A stretch of 64,000 bases of DNA from Achromobacter piechaudii NBRC 102461 (GTDB lineage: Bacteria; Pseudomonadota; Gammaproteobacteria; Burkholderiales; Burkholderiaceae_B), in assembly GCF_001571245.1 (NCBI RefSeq), contig NZ_BCTK01000001.1:1116001-1180000 (forward strand), given 5' to 3'. Shown here in pieces: positions 34,948-43,248 of this stretch. Numbering within the stretch: the stretch's first letter is position 1; each line of letters begins with the position of its first letter. The position numbers and the translations under genes are program-made. The notes below the pieces were generated by a model. The model was given only the letters and a program-made list of their open reading frames with translations. It was not told the origin of the DNA and made no database searches.

Positions 34948-36009
34948 TTAAGCGTTTGTCAGCACCGCGCGGCCAACGACCTTGCCGGCCCGCAGCGCGG
35001 CCAGCACGCTATCGGCCTCGGCCAGCGCGTGGCGGTGCACCGGCATGGGCGGCACCTTGCCCGCGCGCACCAGGTCCATCAGCTCTTGCAGTTCCGCCAG
35101 GTTGCCGACGTAGCTGCCGATGATGGACATCGCCTTCATCGGAATCAGCGCGATGGGCCACGAGGACGCGCCGCCGAACAGCCCCACGATGATCAGCTTG
35201 CCGCCCTTGACCAGGAAGTCGAACGCCAGCGACGTCGTGGCGGGCGCGCCCACCAGGTCGATGGCCGCCTGCACCGGCTTGCCGCCGGCAGCCTTGATGA
35301 TCTGCTGCGCGGCGTCCGGCGCGGCCCCGTCGATGGCCGCCAGCGCGCCGGCATCCAGCGCGGCCTGGCGCTTGGCCGGGTCGATATCGACCACGATGGC
35401 GCCCGCGCCGCCCAGCGCCTTGATCAGCGTCAGGCTCATCAGCCCCAGGCCGCCAGCACCAAAGATCACGACGGGGTGCTCGCGATAGACGTCCGCGCCG
35501 ATCTTCTTGAGCGCCGAATAGGTCGTCAGGCCGGAGCAGGCATAGGGGGCGATCTGCGCGGGTTCCAGGTCGCCGATGTCGATCAGGTATTTCGGGTGCG
35601 GCACCAGGATATGGTCTGCGTAGCCGCCCGCGCGGTGCACGCCCAGGCAGGCGGGCGCGCTGCAATGGTTTTCCATGCCCGCCAGGCACGGCGCGCACTT
35701 GCCGCAGCCAATCCACGGATACACCAGGTAGTTCTTGTCGCTGGACAGGCCTTGTGCGTCAGGCCCCGCGCCGACCACGCTGCCCACCGTTTCGTGGCCC
35801 ATGGTCAGCGGCAGGGACACGCCGCGGTCTTTCAGCGCCAGCGTGCGGCCCTGGCCCAGGTCGTAGCCGCCTTCCCACAAGTGGATATCGCTGTGACACA
35901 CCCCCGCCGCACGCACCTTCAACAGCACCTGCGTGCCTTGCGGGGTAGGCGTGGGCTGGTCCATTTCCTGCAAGGGTTCGCGGAAGTTCACAACGCAATA
36001 GCACTTCAT
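34948..36009 (-). CDS. Zinc-dependent alcohol dehydrogenase
   Basis: A 353-residue medium-chain dehydrogenase. The catalytic zinc ligands are C38 (GVCHSD) and the GHE motif (MGHETVG). The structural zinc site has four cysteines in GCGKCAPCLAGMENHC, and the NAD-binding GAGGLGLMS is clear. It has a strong AAGGAG site. It follows the ABC receptor gene by about 65 bases and is probably in its operon. The alcohol substrate is unknown. Confidence 0.9.
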   Translation of the reverse strand: MKCYCVVNFREPLQEMDQPTPTPQGTQVLLKVRAAGVCHSDIHLWEGGYDLGQGRTLALKDRGVSLPLTMGHETVGSVVGAGPDAQGLSSDKNYLVYPWIGCGKCAPCLAGMENHCSAPACLGVHRAGGYADHILVPHPKYLIDIGDLEPAQIAPYACSGLTTYSALKKIGADVYREHPVVIFGAGGLGLMSLTLIKALGGAGAIVVDIDPAKRQAALDAGALAAIDGAAPDAAQQIIKAAGGKPVQAAIDLVGAPATTSLAFDFLVKGGKLIIVGLFGGASSWPIALIPMKAMSIIGSYVGNLAELQELMDLVRAGKVPPMPVHRHALAEADSVLAALRAGKVVGRAVLTNA

Positions 36010-36073
36010 GGGAAGGTCTCCTTTGGTGATTTTTATAGCCAGCAGCCTACACCCGAGGGCGGCGCGCCGATAT

Positions 36074-37282
36074 TCACTTTTTGATTAGGGGGCATTCGCT
36101 GTCGGCCAGCGACACGAACACCTTGTCGCCCGGCACGGTGGACAGGATGCGGTAGAAGTCGCCGGGATACTTGGATTCGGCGGGCTTTTTCACCTCGACC
36201 AGATACAGGTCCATGATGACGCGGCCATCCTCGGGGCGGATCCGGGCATTCTTGATCAGCTTGGTGGTGATGGGCAATTCGCGCATCTTCTTATTGACCG
36301 CGGCCCCCTCGAAGGTGCCCGCCGCCTGAGCCGCTTGCAGGTAATGGGTGGTGGCGACGTAGCTCAATGCCTGCACGATCGAAGGCGCACGCGTCACGCC
36401 CATCTTCTTTTGCCAGCGCTGCGTCCAGGCACGGGTGTCTTCATCGGCGTCCCAGTAGAACCCGGTGGGAAAGGTCAGGCCCTGCGCCACCGGCAGGCCC
36501 ATCGCCTGCACATCGTTGATGAAGGTCAGGAACGTCAACAGGCGCTGCTTGCCGCCCGTCAGCCCGAATTCCTGCGCCTGCTTGATCAGGTTGACCAGAT
36601 CGCCGCCCGCGCTGGCCAGCCCCACCACATCCGCCTTGGAGGACTGCGCCTGCACGAGGAACGAGGCGAAGTCCATCGCGCCCAGCGGGTGACGGGTGCT
36701 GCCCAACACCTTGCCGCCGGCGTTCTCGACGAAGCGGCTGGCATTGCTTTCCAGCGACTTGCCGAACACGTAGTCCGTGGTGATGAAATACCACGACTTG
36801 CCGCCGCCTTCGACCACGCTTTTGACGACGGCGTTGGCCAGCGCATAGGTGTCCGGCGCCCATTGCGTGCTGAGATTGCTGCACTGCTTGCCGCTGAAGT
36901 CGCCCGCAAAGCCCCCGCTGATCAGCGCCGTGCCGCCTTTCTCGCGGGCCACGCCTTGCGCCGCCAGCCCGGCCGAACTGGCGCCGCCGTCCACCACCGC
37001 GACCAGACCCTGGGTGTCGAACCAGCGCCGCACCAGGGCCGAGGCCACGTCGGCCTTGTTCTGATTGTCCGCGCCCACGACCTCCACGGTCTTGCCCGCT
37101 ACCTTGCCGTTGAAGTCCTCGACCGCCATCCGCACGGCCATTTCGGAGCCCAGCCCGCCCAGATCCGAGTAAATGCCCGAACGGTCGTTGGATACGCCCA
37201 GGCGCACGACATCCGATTGGGCATGGGCCGCGTAGGCGGCCATCGTGGCGGCGACGGCCGCCAACAGGGGTTTGATACGCAT
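36074..37282 (-). CDS. Orphan branched-chain-type ABC transporter substrate-binding protein
   Basis: A 402-residue type I periplasmic receptor. The signal peptide is MRIKPLLAAVAATMAAYAAHA with cleavage before QSD, followed by VVRLGVSNDRSGIYSDLGGLGSEMAVRMAVEDFNG. Only distantly like the two LIV receptors elsewhere in the window, so the ligand is probably not a branched-chain amino acid. No permease genes are nearby. It is followed by alcohol dehydrogenase and is divergent from an IclR gene, which suggests an alcohol or aromatic-type substrate. Confidence 0.9.
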   Translation of the reverse strand: MRIKPLLAAVAATMAAYAAHAQSDVVRLGVSNDRSGIYSDLGGLGSEMAVRMAVEDFNGKVAGKTVEVVGADNQNKADVASALVRRWFDTQGLVAVVDGGASSAGLAAQGVAREKGGTALISGGFAGDFSGKQCSNLSTQWAPDTYALANAVVKSVVEGGGKSWYFITTDYVFGKSLESNASRFVENAGGKVLGSTRHPLGAMDFASFLVQAQSSKADVVGLASAGGDLVNLIKQAQEFGLTGGKQRLLTFLTFINDVQAMGLPVAQGLTFPTGFYWDADEDTRAWTQRWQKKMGVTRAPSIVQALSYVATTHYLQAAQAAGTFEGAAVNKKMRELPITTKLIKNARIRPEDGRVIMDLYLVEVKKPAESKYPGDFYRILSTVPGDKVFVSLADSECPLIKK

Positions 37283-37401
37283 CTTTCTGTCTCCCCGGCC
37301 CGCTGCGGGGCCGATTTGTTTGAGTTTTATTGCTGACGCGGTACCGCTGACGGGCCGCCGGACCTCTAGCCGGCTGAAAAGGAATTCTTGTTGGTGAATA
37401 A

Positions 37402-37421
37402 AAATTCCTGTGCAAGAATTT
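37402..37421. promoter_or_regulatory. Candidate IclR operator
   Basis: Imperfect 20-base palindrome with arms AAATTC and GAATTT plus a central TG/CA pair, in the 227-base region between the divergent receptor and IclR genes. A related half-sequence (GGAATTCTTG) lies about 20 bases to the left. Size and position fit an IclR-family site. Confidence 0.45.
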
Positions 37422-37509
37422 AGGTTCGCCCATATGAAAAGTCAACATAGTGGATTACCTAGCGGCATCGGTTTTTCAGCCGCGGTAAATCCGCACAGGG
37501 GTCGCCACC

Positions 37510-38250
37510 ATGGAAGTGAAACTTGTTGCGCGCACGTTGGATCTGATCGAGCTTTTTGCGCAGGCTCGCCGGCCCATGCCGCTGACCGAACTGGCGCAGG
37601 GGCTGGGTGCGCCAATGTCCAGTTGTCTTGCGCTGGTACGCACGCTGGTTGCGCGCGGATATTTGTACGAAGTGCGCCGGCGCGGGGGCTATTACCCGAC
37701 GGCGCGGCTGCAAGCGATGAGCGCGCTGATACAGGCTGGCGATCCGTGGCTGGAACAGGTGCGCCCGCATCTGCTGACCCTGCGCGACGAGGCCAATGAA
37801 ACCGTCATGTTGGGCAAGATCCAGGACGGCGCGGTGCTGTTCCTGGACGTGGTGGAATCAACGCAGCCCGTGCATTACGCCGCGCGTCCGGGCGAAAGAC
37901 GGCCCTTGCACACGAGCGCCGTGGCCAAGGCGGTGTTGGCCCGCCTGCCCGAGGCAGAACGCGACGGCGTGTTGGCCCTGGCCACCTACGAGCGCCATAC
38001 CGAACGCACGCTGACCTCGCGCGAGGCCCTGCTGGCCGAGCTTGCCCAGGTGCAGGCGCGCGGCTGGGCGGCCAACGTAGGCGAAAGCGTGGCGGACCTG
38101 ACCGGTTTGGCCGTGGCGCTGGATCTGGGTGGCGAGTGGTACGCGTTGTGCATGGCAGGCCCGACCCCGCGCGTGTGGGAACGGCGGGATCAGAACCTGG
38201 CCTATTTGAATTCGGCGGCCGAGACTATTCGGCGCGCGCGAGAAGGGTAG
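37510..38250 (+). CDS. IclR-family transcriptional regulator
   Basis: A 246-residue IclR protein with an N-terminal winged helix-turn-helix (KLVARTLDLIELFAQARRPMPLTELAQGLGAPMSSCLALVRTLVARGYL) and a C-terminal GAF-like effector domain (about 75-246). Divergent from the ABC receptor/alcohol dehydrogenase operon and most likely its regulator. Ends 7 bases from the convergent arginase gene. Confidence 0.92.
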   Translation: MEVKLVARTLDLIELFAQARRPMPLTELAQGLGAPMSSCLALVRTLVARGYLYEVRRRGGYYPTARLQAMSALIQAGDPWLEQVRPHLLTLRDEANETVMLGKIQDGAVLFLDVVESTQPVHYAARPGERRPLHTSAVAKAVLARLPEAERDGVLALATYERHTERTLTSREALLAELAQVQARGWAANVGESVADLTGLAVALDLGGEWYALCMAGPTPRVWERRDQNLAYLNSAAETIRRAREG

Positions 38251-38257
38251 GGACCGC

Positions 38258-39223
38258 TTAACTGCCCCGGCGCATCAGCGTCGATTTGCCGAACAGGCTT
38301 TCGATCAGGTCCACCGCCACTTCGGCCGTCTTGTTGCGCACGTCCAGCGCGGGGTTCAATTCCACCACGTCCAGCGAACGCATCAGGCCCGTGTCGGCGA
38401 TCATCTCCATGCACAGCTGCGCTTCGCGGTAGGTGGGGCCGCCGGGCACGGTGGTGCCCACGCCGGGTGCGATGTCAGGGTCCAGAAAATCCACGTCGAA
38501 GCTCACGTGCAGGTGCGTGTCCGCATCCAGCCCGGCCAGCGCGGTTTCCATCGTGGCGCGCATGCCCATTTCGTCCAGGTAGCGCATGTCGAACACCTCC
38601 AACCCCGCTTCATGCACCAGCCGCTTTTCGCCCTGGTCCACGCTGCGGATGCCGATCTGGCGCACCCAGCCCGGCTCGATATCGGGGGTGTGGCCGGACA
38701 TGCCGGTGATCTGGGGCGGGCCGTAGCCGCACAGGCACGCGACGGGCATGCCGTGGATGTTGCCGGTGGGCGTGAGCGCATGGGTATTGAAATCCGCATG
38801 CGCATCCAGCCACAGCACCCGCAGTTTCTTGCCGGATTCGCGGCAATGGCGCGCCACCGCGCTGATCGAACCTATGCCCAGGCAGTGATCGCCGCCCAAG
38901 AGGATAGGCAGGCGCTGTTGGCTGAGTTCGGCATAGACGGCGTCGTGTACCGCCTGATTCCACGCGGCTACTTCCTCCAGATGGCGATAACCATCTTGCG
39001 GCGGCAGCCAGGGGTTGGCCGGTCCGTAAAGATTGCCCCGGTCTATCACTTCAAAGCCTTGCGCTTCGATGACGGGACCCAGGTCCGCCACGCGCAGGGC
39101 CTCCGGACCCATCGAGGCGCCACGCGCGCCCGCGCCGATATCGGTGGGCGCGCCGATCAGGGTGATTTGCTTGGGCAAGGTAGCGGTGTTGTGCAAGAGG
39201 GGGACTCCGACGGGGTTCATCAT
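38258..39223 (-). CDS. rocF: Arginase
   Basis: About 321 residues of the ureohydrolase family. The manganese motifs are LLGGDHCLGIGS, WLDAHADFNT and SFDVDFLDPD, with the arginase-type PTGNIHGMP segment (N-x-H-G) that separates arginase from agmatinase. It hydrolyses arginine to ornithine and urea. Two adjacent ATGs (39223, 39220) are the likely starts; an ATG at 39268 would add an unusual 15-residue extension. No good ribosome site is visible for any. No ornithine-degrading genes are nearby. Confidence 0.88.
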   Translation of the reverse strand: MMNPVGVPLLHNTATLPKQITLIGAPTDIGAGARGASMGPEALRVADLGPVIEAQGFEVIDRGNLYGPANPWLPPQDGYRHLEEVAAWNQAVHDAVYAELSQQRLPILLGGDHCLGIGSISAVARHCRESGKKLRVLWLDAHADFNTHALTPTGNIHGMPVACLCGYGPPQITGMSGHTPDIEPGWVRQIGIRSVDQGEKRLVHEAGLEVFDMRYLDEMGMRATMETALAGLDADTHLHVSFDVDFLDPDIAPGVGTTVPGGPTYREAQLCMEMIADTGLMRSLDVVELNPALDVRNKTAEVAVDLIESLFGKSTLMRRGS

Positions 39224-39376
39224 TGGGCGGATAGTAACGCGGGGCGCTGGGCCATTGCCATTGCACAACCAAGGCTATTGGCCGAGGTCCGCCCTAGCTG
39301 CTGCACAATAGCGCCTGCGCTGGCGCGGCACTGTGGTTCGCGCTGCGCGGTTTTCCATTTTTCCTGGATGGCTCTC

Positions 39377-40198
39377 ATGCTTTTGCATTCCTTGCTTTCG
39401 ACCCTGGCGCGTGGCACCGCCGTAGCGGCCCTGACCGTGGCGGCTTGCGCTCCTGCAGCCGCGCAGGACAAGCCGCTGCGCATCGGCGTCATTCCCAGCG
39501 TGGCCAACGAGGCGACCGAAATCGCCATTGCCCAGGCCAAGAAGGAAGGGCTGGAGGTCAAGCTGGTGGAATTCAGCGATTGGGTGCTGCCGAACATCGC
39601 GGTGGCCGACGGCTCGGTAGACGCCAACTTCTTCCAGCACGAGCCGTTCCTGCAACTGTTCAACCAACGACGGGGCGCGAACCTTACGCCTATCGCGTAT
39701 GGCTACTCGACCACCATCGGCCTGTTTTCCAAGAAGCTGAAAAAGGGCGATACCGTGCCCGACGGCGCGACCATCGCGGTGCCGAACGACCCGGTCAACA
39801 CGGGCCGCGCTTTGCTGCTGCTGGAATCCATCGGGCTGATCAAGCTGACCCCCGGCGTGGCGCACCAGGCCACGTTGCAGGATGTGGTGTCCAATCCGAA
39901 GCGCTTGAAGTTCGTGCAGATCGAAGGCTCGCAGTCGGCTCGCACCTTTGACGACGTGACCGCGTCGGTGACCTACACCACGTTCGCCAAGCAGGCGGGC
40001 TTGAACGAAAAGGACGGGCTTGCGTTCGACAACACCGACCCGGCCAGCATCCGCCGCTACGCCATACGCTGGGTCACCACACCGGACAAGGCGCAAGACC
40101 CGCGCCTGTTGAAGTTCATTTCGATCTATCAGAACTCGCCGGAAGTCAAAAACACCCTGAAGCGTCTGTACGGCGACCTGATCTCGTTCCCCTGGTGA
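39377..40198 (+). CDS. metQ: MetQ/NlpA-family lipoprotein, orphan
   Basis: A 273-residue methionine-type ABC receptor. A signal peptide ends in a possible lipobox VAAC at C24, followed by LRIGVIPSVANEATEIA and a conserved FFQHEPFLQLFN and GYSTTIGLFSKKLK. Start at 39377 has a GGA-type site; an ATG at 39368 is also in frame. MetN and MetI are not adjacent, so the protein must use a transporter encoded elsewhere. A ligand other than methionine is possible. Confidence 0.87.
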   Translation: MLLHSLLSTLARGTAVAALTVAACAPAAAQDKPLRIGVIPSVANEATEIAIAQAKKEGLEVKLVEFSDWVLPNIAVADGSVDANFFQHEPFLQLFNQRRGANLTPIAYGYSTTIGLFSKKLKKGDTVPDGATIAVPNDPVNTGRALLLLESIGLIKLTPGVAHQATLQDVVSNPKRLKFVQIEGSQSARTFDDVTASVTYTTFAKQAGLNEKDGLAFDNTDPASIRRYAIRWVTTPDKAQDPRLLKFISIYQNSPEVKNTLKRLYGDLISFPW

Positions 40199-40269
40199 TC
40201 GGCGCTGTATAAGGACTGGCCTTTAGCGCAGCGCGCGGCGGCCGTCGCTTTCGACCCGTTAGCCGCGTC

Positions 40270-41466
40270 TCAGGCGGTAGCTTCGCGCTGGCCCGCGCGC
40301 CGGCCGTTCAAGCGCCAGTGCAAGCTCAGCGCCGCCAAGCCCACGGCGGCCGATGCGCCGATACCCAGCGCTTCGAACCCCACATGCGTGTACAGCGTGC
40401 CCGCGATCGCCGTGCCCAGGCTTGCGCCCAGATAGGTGGTGCAGGTGTTCAAGCCCAGCACGGCCCCACGTTCATCGGGACGCGCGCGCGACAACAGCAG
40501 CACCAGCAGATTCAGGCTGATCTGCGAGGCCGCGCCCCACAACACGGCAAGGGCCAGCACCATTGCCAACGCGTGCGCGGCGGGCAGCAGCAACAGATAG
40601 ACCGTGGCAATCGCAGCCAGCGCGAGCGGCAAGGCGCGGCGCGGTCCCAGGCGTTCGATCAGCGGCGCGCCGGCGAAGCCGGCCAGCATGAAGCCCGCGC
40701 CATAGGCAAACGCGATGAATCCCACCTGGCCGGCCGACAGCGCCAGCAACGCGCGCACATGGTCCGCCAGGAAGGCATACACCCCGTAGAACGCCGAAGA
40801 AAACGCCAGGCAGGCCAACAGCAACACAGGCACGTCACGATAGGACAGCGGCGCCAGCAGGCGCGACAAGCGCAGCGGCGCGGCATTCTGGACTTGCCGT
40901 TCGGGCAGCTTGCGCAGGCCCAGCAGGGCGATGGCTGCGCATAGCGCCAGCGTGCCGTAGGTGGCGCGCCACCCGATGGCGTCCGAAATCAGCGCGGACA
41001 GCGGCACGCCAGCCACCAACGACACCGACCATCCGGCGATGACGCGTCCCAATGTGCGGGCCTCTTGTCCTTCTGCCGCCACCAACGACGCCGAGCCGTA
41101 GGCCGCCGGCAGGATCACCCCGGCCGCCGCGCCCGCCATGGCCTGCGCCGCCGTCAGCACCAACCAGTGCGGAGCCGTGGCGGACAAGAGCAGGGCGGCG
41201 ATCAGGACCAGCATGGCGCCCAGCAGCGAACGCCGGATGCCGATGCGGTCTATGCGCCCGGCCAGGAAGAAGGCGCTGGCGGCGGTGGCCGCGCCATAAG
41301 CCGAAATGGCCGTGCTGATGGTCAACGCCGACGTCGAAAACGAGCGCGCCACGTCGGCCAATATGGGACTGAGCGCCAGGCCGTTCGAGCCTACGACGCT
41401 GACGGCGAACATCAAGGCCGGCACGGGCGAGGAATTGCGGGAAATAAGAGTGCTGCGATTTTGCAT
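40270..41466 (-). CDS. MFS transporter
   Basis: A 398-residue major facilitator protein with twelve segments. It shows the loop 2-3 motif GRIDRIGIRR and, after segment 4, AYGSASLVAAEGQEARTLGRVIAGWSVSLVAGVPLSALI, typical of drug:H+ antiporters of the AraJ/YdhP type. Start at 41466 is close to the first membrane segment. Divergent from an Lrp-type regulator and probably an amino acid or drug exporter under its control. Confidence 0.88.
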   Translation of the reverse strand: MQNRSTLISRNSSPVPALMFAVSVVGSNGLALSPILADVARSFSTSALTISTAISAYGAATAASAFFLAGRIDRIGIRRSLLGAMLVLIAALLLSATAPHWLVLTAAQAMAGAAAGVILPAAYGSASLVAAEGQEARTLGRVIAGWSVSLVAGVPLSALISDAIGWRATYGTLALCAAIALLGLRKLPERQVQNAAPLRLSRLLAPLSYRDVPVLLLACLAFSSAFYGVYAFLADHVRALLALSAGQVGFIAFAYGAGFMLAGFAGAPLIERLGPRRALPLALAAIATVYLLLLPAAHALAMVLALAVLWGAASQISLNLLVLLLSRARPDERGAVLGLNTCTTYLGASLGTAIAGTLYTHVGFEALGIGASAAVGLAALSLHWRLNGRRAGQREATA

Positions 41467-41480
41467 GCAGCGAATTCTAT

Positions 41481-41521
41481 TGGAATAAAATAAGGGTTTA
41501 CGTCGATATTTCCTTATTCCA
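41481..41521. promoter_or_regulatory. Candidate Lrp-type operator between MFS and Lrp genes
   Basis: Inverted repeat TGGAATAA (41481-41488) and TTATTCCA (41514-41521). Inside it a second pair, AATAAGG and CCTTATT, extends the symmetry. The AT-rich DNA between the two divergent genes is where an Lrp/AsnC dimer pair would bind. Confidence 0.5.
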
Positions 41522-41558
41522 TAAAAGTTCGAATGCCGTAAGGCAGAACTTGATTCCA

Positions 41559-42020
41559 ATGTCAGACCTAGACGATCGCGACCGAAAATTATTAACGCTG
41601 CTGGCTGGCGACGCCACGCCCAGTTACGCCGAGCTGGGCAAATTATTGAATCTATCCGCGCCCGCCGTGCATGAACGGGTCAAGCGGCTCAAGCGCGACG
41701 GGCTGATCAAAGGCATCGCCGCGAGACTGGACGGGGCGCGCATCGGCCGCCCCTTGCTGGCCTTCGTGCATGTCGATACCGCCAACTGGAGCATCACGCA
41801 GCAGGTGCTGGGGTTGGCCGAACTGACCGAGGTGGAAGAGATCCACACCATCACCGGCAAAAGCGCCATGTTGCTGAAAGTGCGCGTGCGCGATACGCAG
41901 GCGCTGGAATTGTTGCTGGCGCGCATCCATCAGATTGAAGGCATCACCAACACCACCAGTGATATCGCGCTGACCAGCTATCTGGAGCGCGGGCCCTTGC
42001 CTGATAACTCCCCCAACTAG
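41559..42020 (+). CDS. Lrp/AsnC-family transcriptional regulator
   Basis: A 153-residue regulator with an N-terminal helix-turn-helix (LDDRDRKLLTLLAGDATPSYAELGKLLNLSAPAVHERVKRLKRDGLI) and a C-terminal RAM/ligand-binding domain. An in-frame TTG at 41550 has better spacing from an AAGG site than the ATG at 41559, so the true start may be three residues earlier. Its stop overlaps the stop of the convergent metallophosphoesterase gene. Confidence 0.92.
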   Translation: MSDLDDRDRKLLTLLAGDATPSYAELGKLLNLSAPAVHERVKRLKRDGLIKGIAARLDGARIGRPLLAFVHVDTANWSITQQVLGLAELTEVEEIHTITGKSAMLLKVRVRDTQALELLLARIHQIEGITNTTSDIALTSYLERGPLPDNSPN

Positions 42021-43177
42021 GCCCGGCGCAGCCGCAAACGGGTGATTTCGGACGGCGCGCCCAGCCGCTTGGGCGGCCCCCAATAACCCGTGCCCCGGCT
42101 GGTATACACCCACATCTTGCCCAGCCGGTGCAGGCCGGCCGTAAAGGGCTGCTGGAAGCGCACGAAAAACCCCCACGGGAAGAACTGCCCGCCATGCGTA
42201 TGGCCAGACAATTGCAGGTGATAGCCCAGCGGCTGCGCGGCGGCTGCGCTGCGGGGTTGGTGCGCCAAGAGGATCCGGGCGCAGGCATCGGCGGGCGCAC
42301 CGGCCAGCGCGGCCTTGGGGTTGCTGCGTTGCTGCGGATCGAAGGAGCCCGCGCTGTAGTCGGTCACGCCTGCCACCACGACGGGCAGGCCCGACGGGTG
42401 AATGACGGCATGCTCGTTCATCAGCACGCGTAGTCCCATGCGGCGAAACTCGGCGACCCACGCCGTGGCGCCTGAATAATATTCATGGTTGCCGGTGACG
42501 AGGTACACGCCGAAGGGCGCGCGCAGCGACGCCAGCGGGCGAGCCTGCTCGGACAAGTGTTCGACACTGCCATCGACCACATCGCCCGTGATGGCGACCA
42601 CGTCCGGCAACAATTCGTTCACGCCGTCCACGATGGCCTGCACATAATGCTTCTTGATCGTCGGCCCGACGTGGATGTCGCTGATCTGCACGATGGTGAA
42701 GCCGTCCAGGTCTTGCGGCAGCCCCTCGATGGGCACGTCCACGTCGACCACGCGCGCCCGGCTGCGCGCGTTGTAAAAGCCAATCAAGGTACCCGCCAAC
42801 GCCAGGCCGGCCACCGCCCACGCGCTATAGCGGCGCAGATCCATCCAGGGCAGGTCGGCACTGGCCAGCCACGCCACCGCCCACGTCAACAGCAGGCCGA
42901 CGTCGCGAATGACGCTAAGGACGAACAACGACGAGAACAAACCCATCGCCAACAAGCCGACCCAGGCGATGCGGTCGCCCCATGGCGGATTCACGGAAGA
43001 CCGGGCCAGCATGCCCAGCGGAATCAGGATGCAAGAGAGCAGGAGGCCGATGATGGCGGCAGCCGCGCCGGCGGCCGTCAGCCCCGAATCGGGGATGAGG
43101 CGCGCGCCCACGTAGACGTGGGCCAGCGCGCCAAGTGTCAGGAAGCGCAGGAAGAAAGAGGATTGGCGTAGGGACAC
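42017..43177 (-). CDS. Membrane-anchored metallophosphoesterase, YkuE/YaeI type
   Basis: A 386-residue protein. Four to five N-terminal membrane segments (about 1-140) are followed by a calcineurin-like phosphoesterase domain. The metal motifs are complete: SDIHVGP, GDVVDG, GNHEYY, and GHTHGGQ near the end. Relatives hydrolyse UDP-diacylglucosamine or other envelope phosphoesters. The active side and substrate are not determined. Confidence 0.9.
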   Translation of the reverse strand: MSLRQSSFFLRFLTLGALAHVYVGARLIPDSGLTAAGAAAAIIGLLLSCILIPLGMLARSSVNPPWGDRIAWVGLLAMGLFSSLFVLSVIRDVGLLLTWAVAWLASADLPWMDLRRYSAWAVAGLALAGTLIGFYNARSRARVVDVDVPIEGLPQDLDGFTIVQISDIHVGPTIKKHYVQAIVDGVNELLPDVVAITGDVVDGSVEHLSEQARPLASLRAPFGVYLVTGNHEYYSGATAWVAEFRRMGLRVLMNEHAVIHPSGLPVVVAGVTDYSAGSFDPQQRSNPKAALAGAPADACARILLAHQPRSAAAAQPLGYHLQLSGHTHGGQFFPWGFFVRFQQPFTAGLHRLGKMWVYTSRGTGYWGPPKRLGAPSEITRLRLRRA

Positions 43178-43248
43178 GGCGGGCAGGGGGCGGGCAAGGA
43201 AAACGCCATTCTATGCCGGGCCGTCGCCCCGGGTTGCGCGCGCAGGCG

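Noticed and set aside
38507-39376. In-frame extension upstream of the MetQ-like gene
   Set aside because: It would run antisense through most of arginase and precede a normal lipoprotein signal; the start near 39377 is much better.
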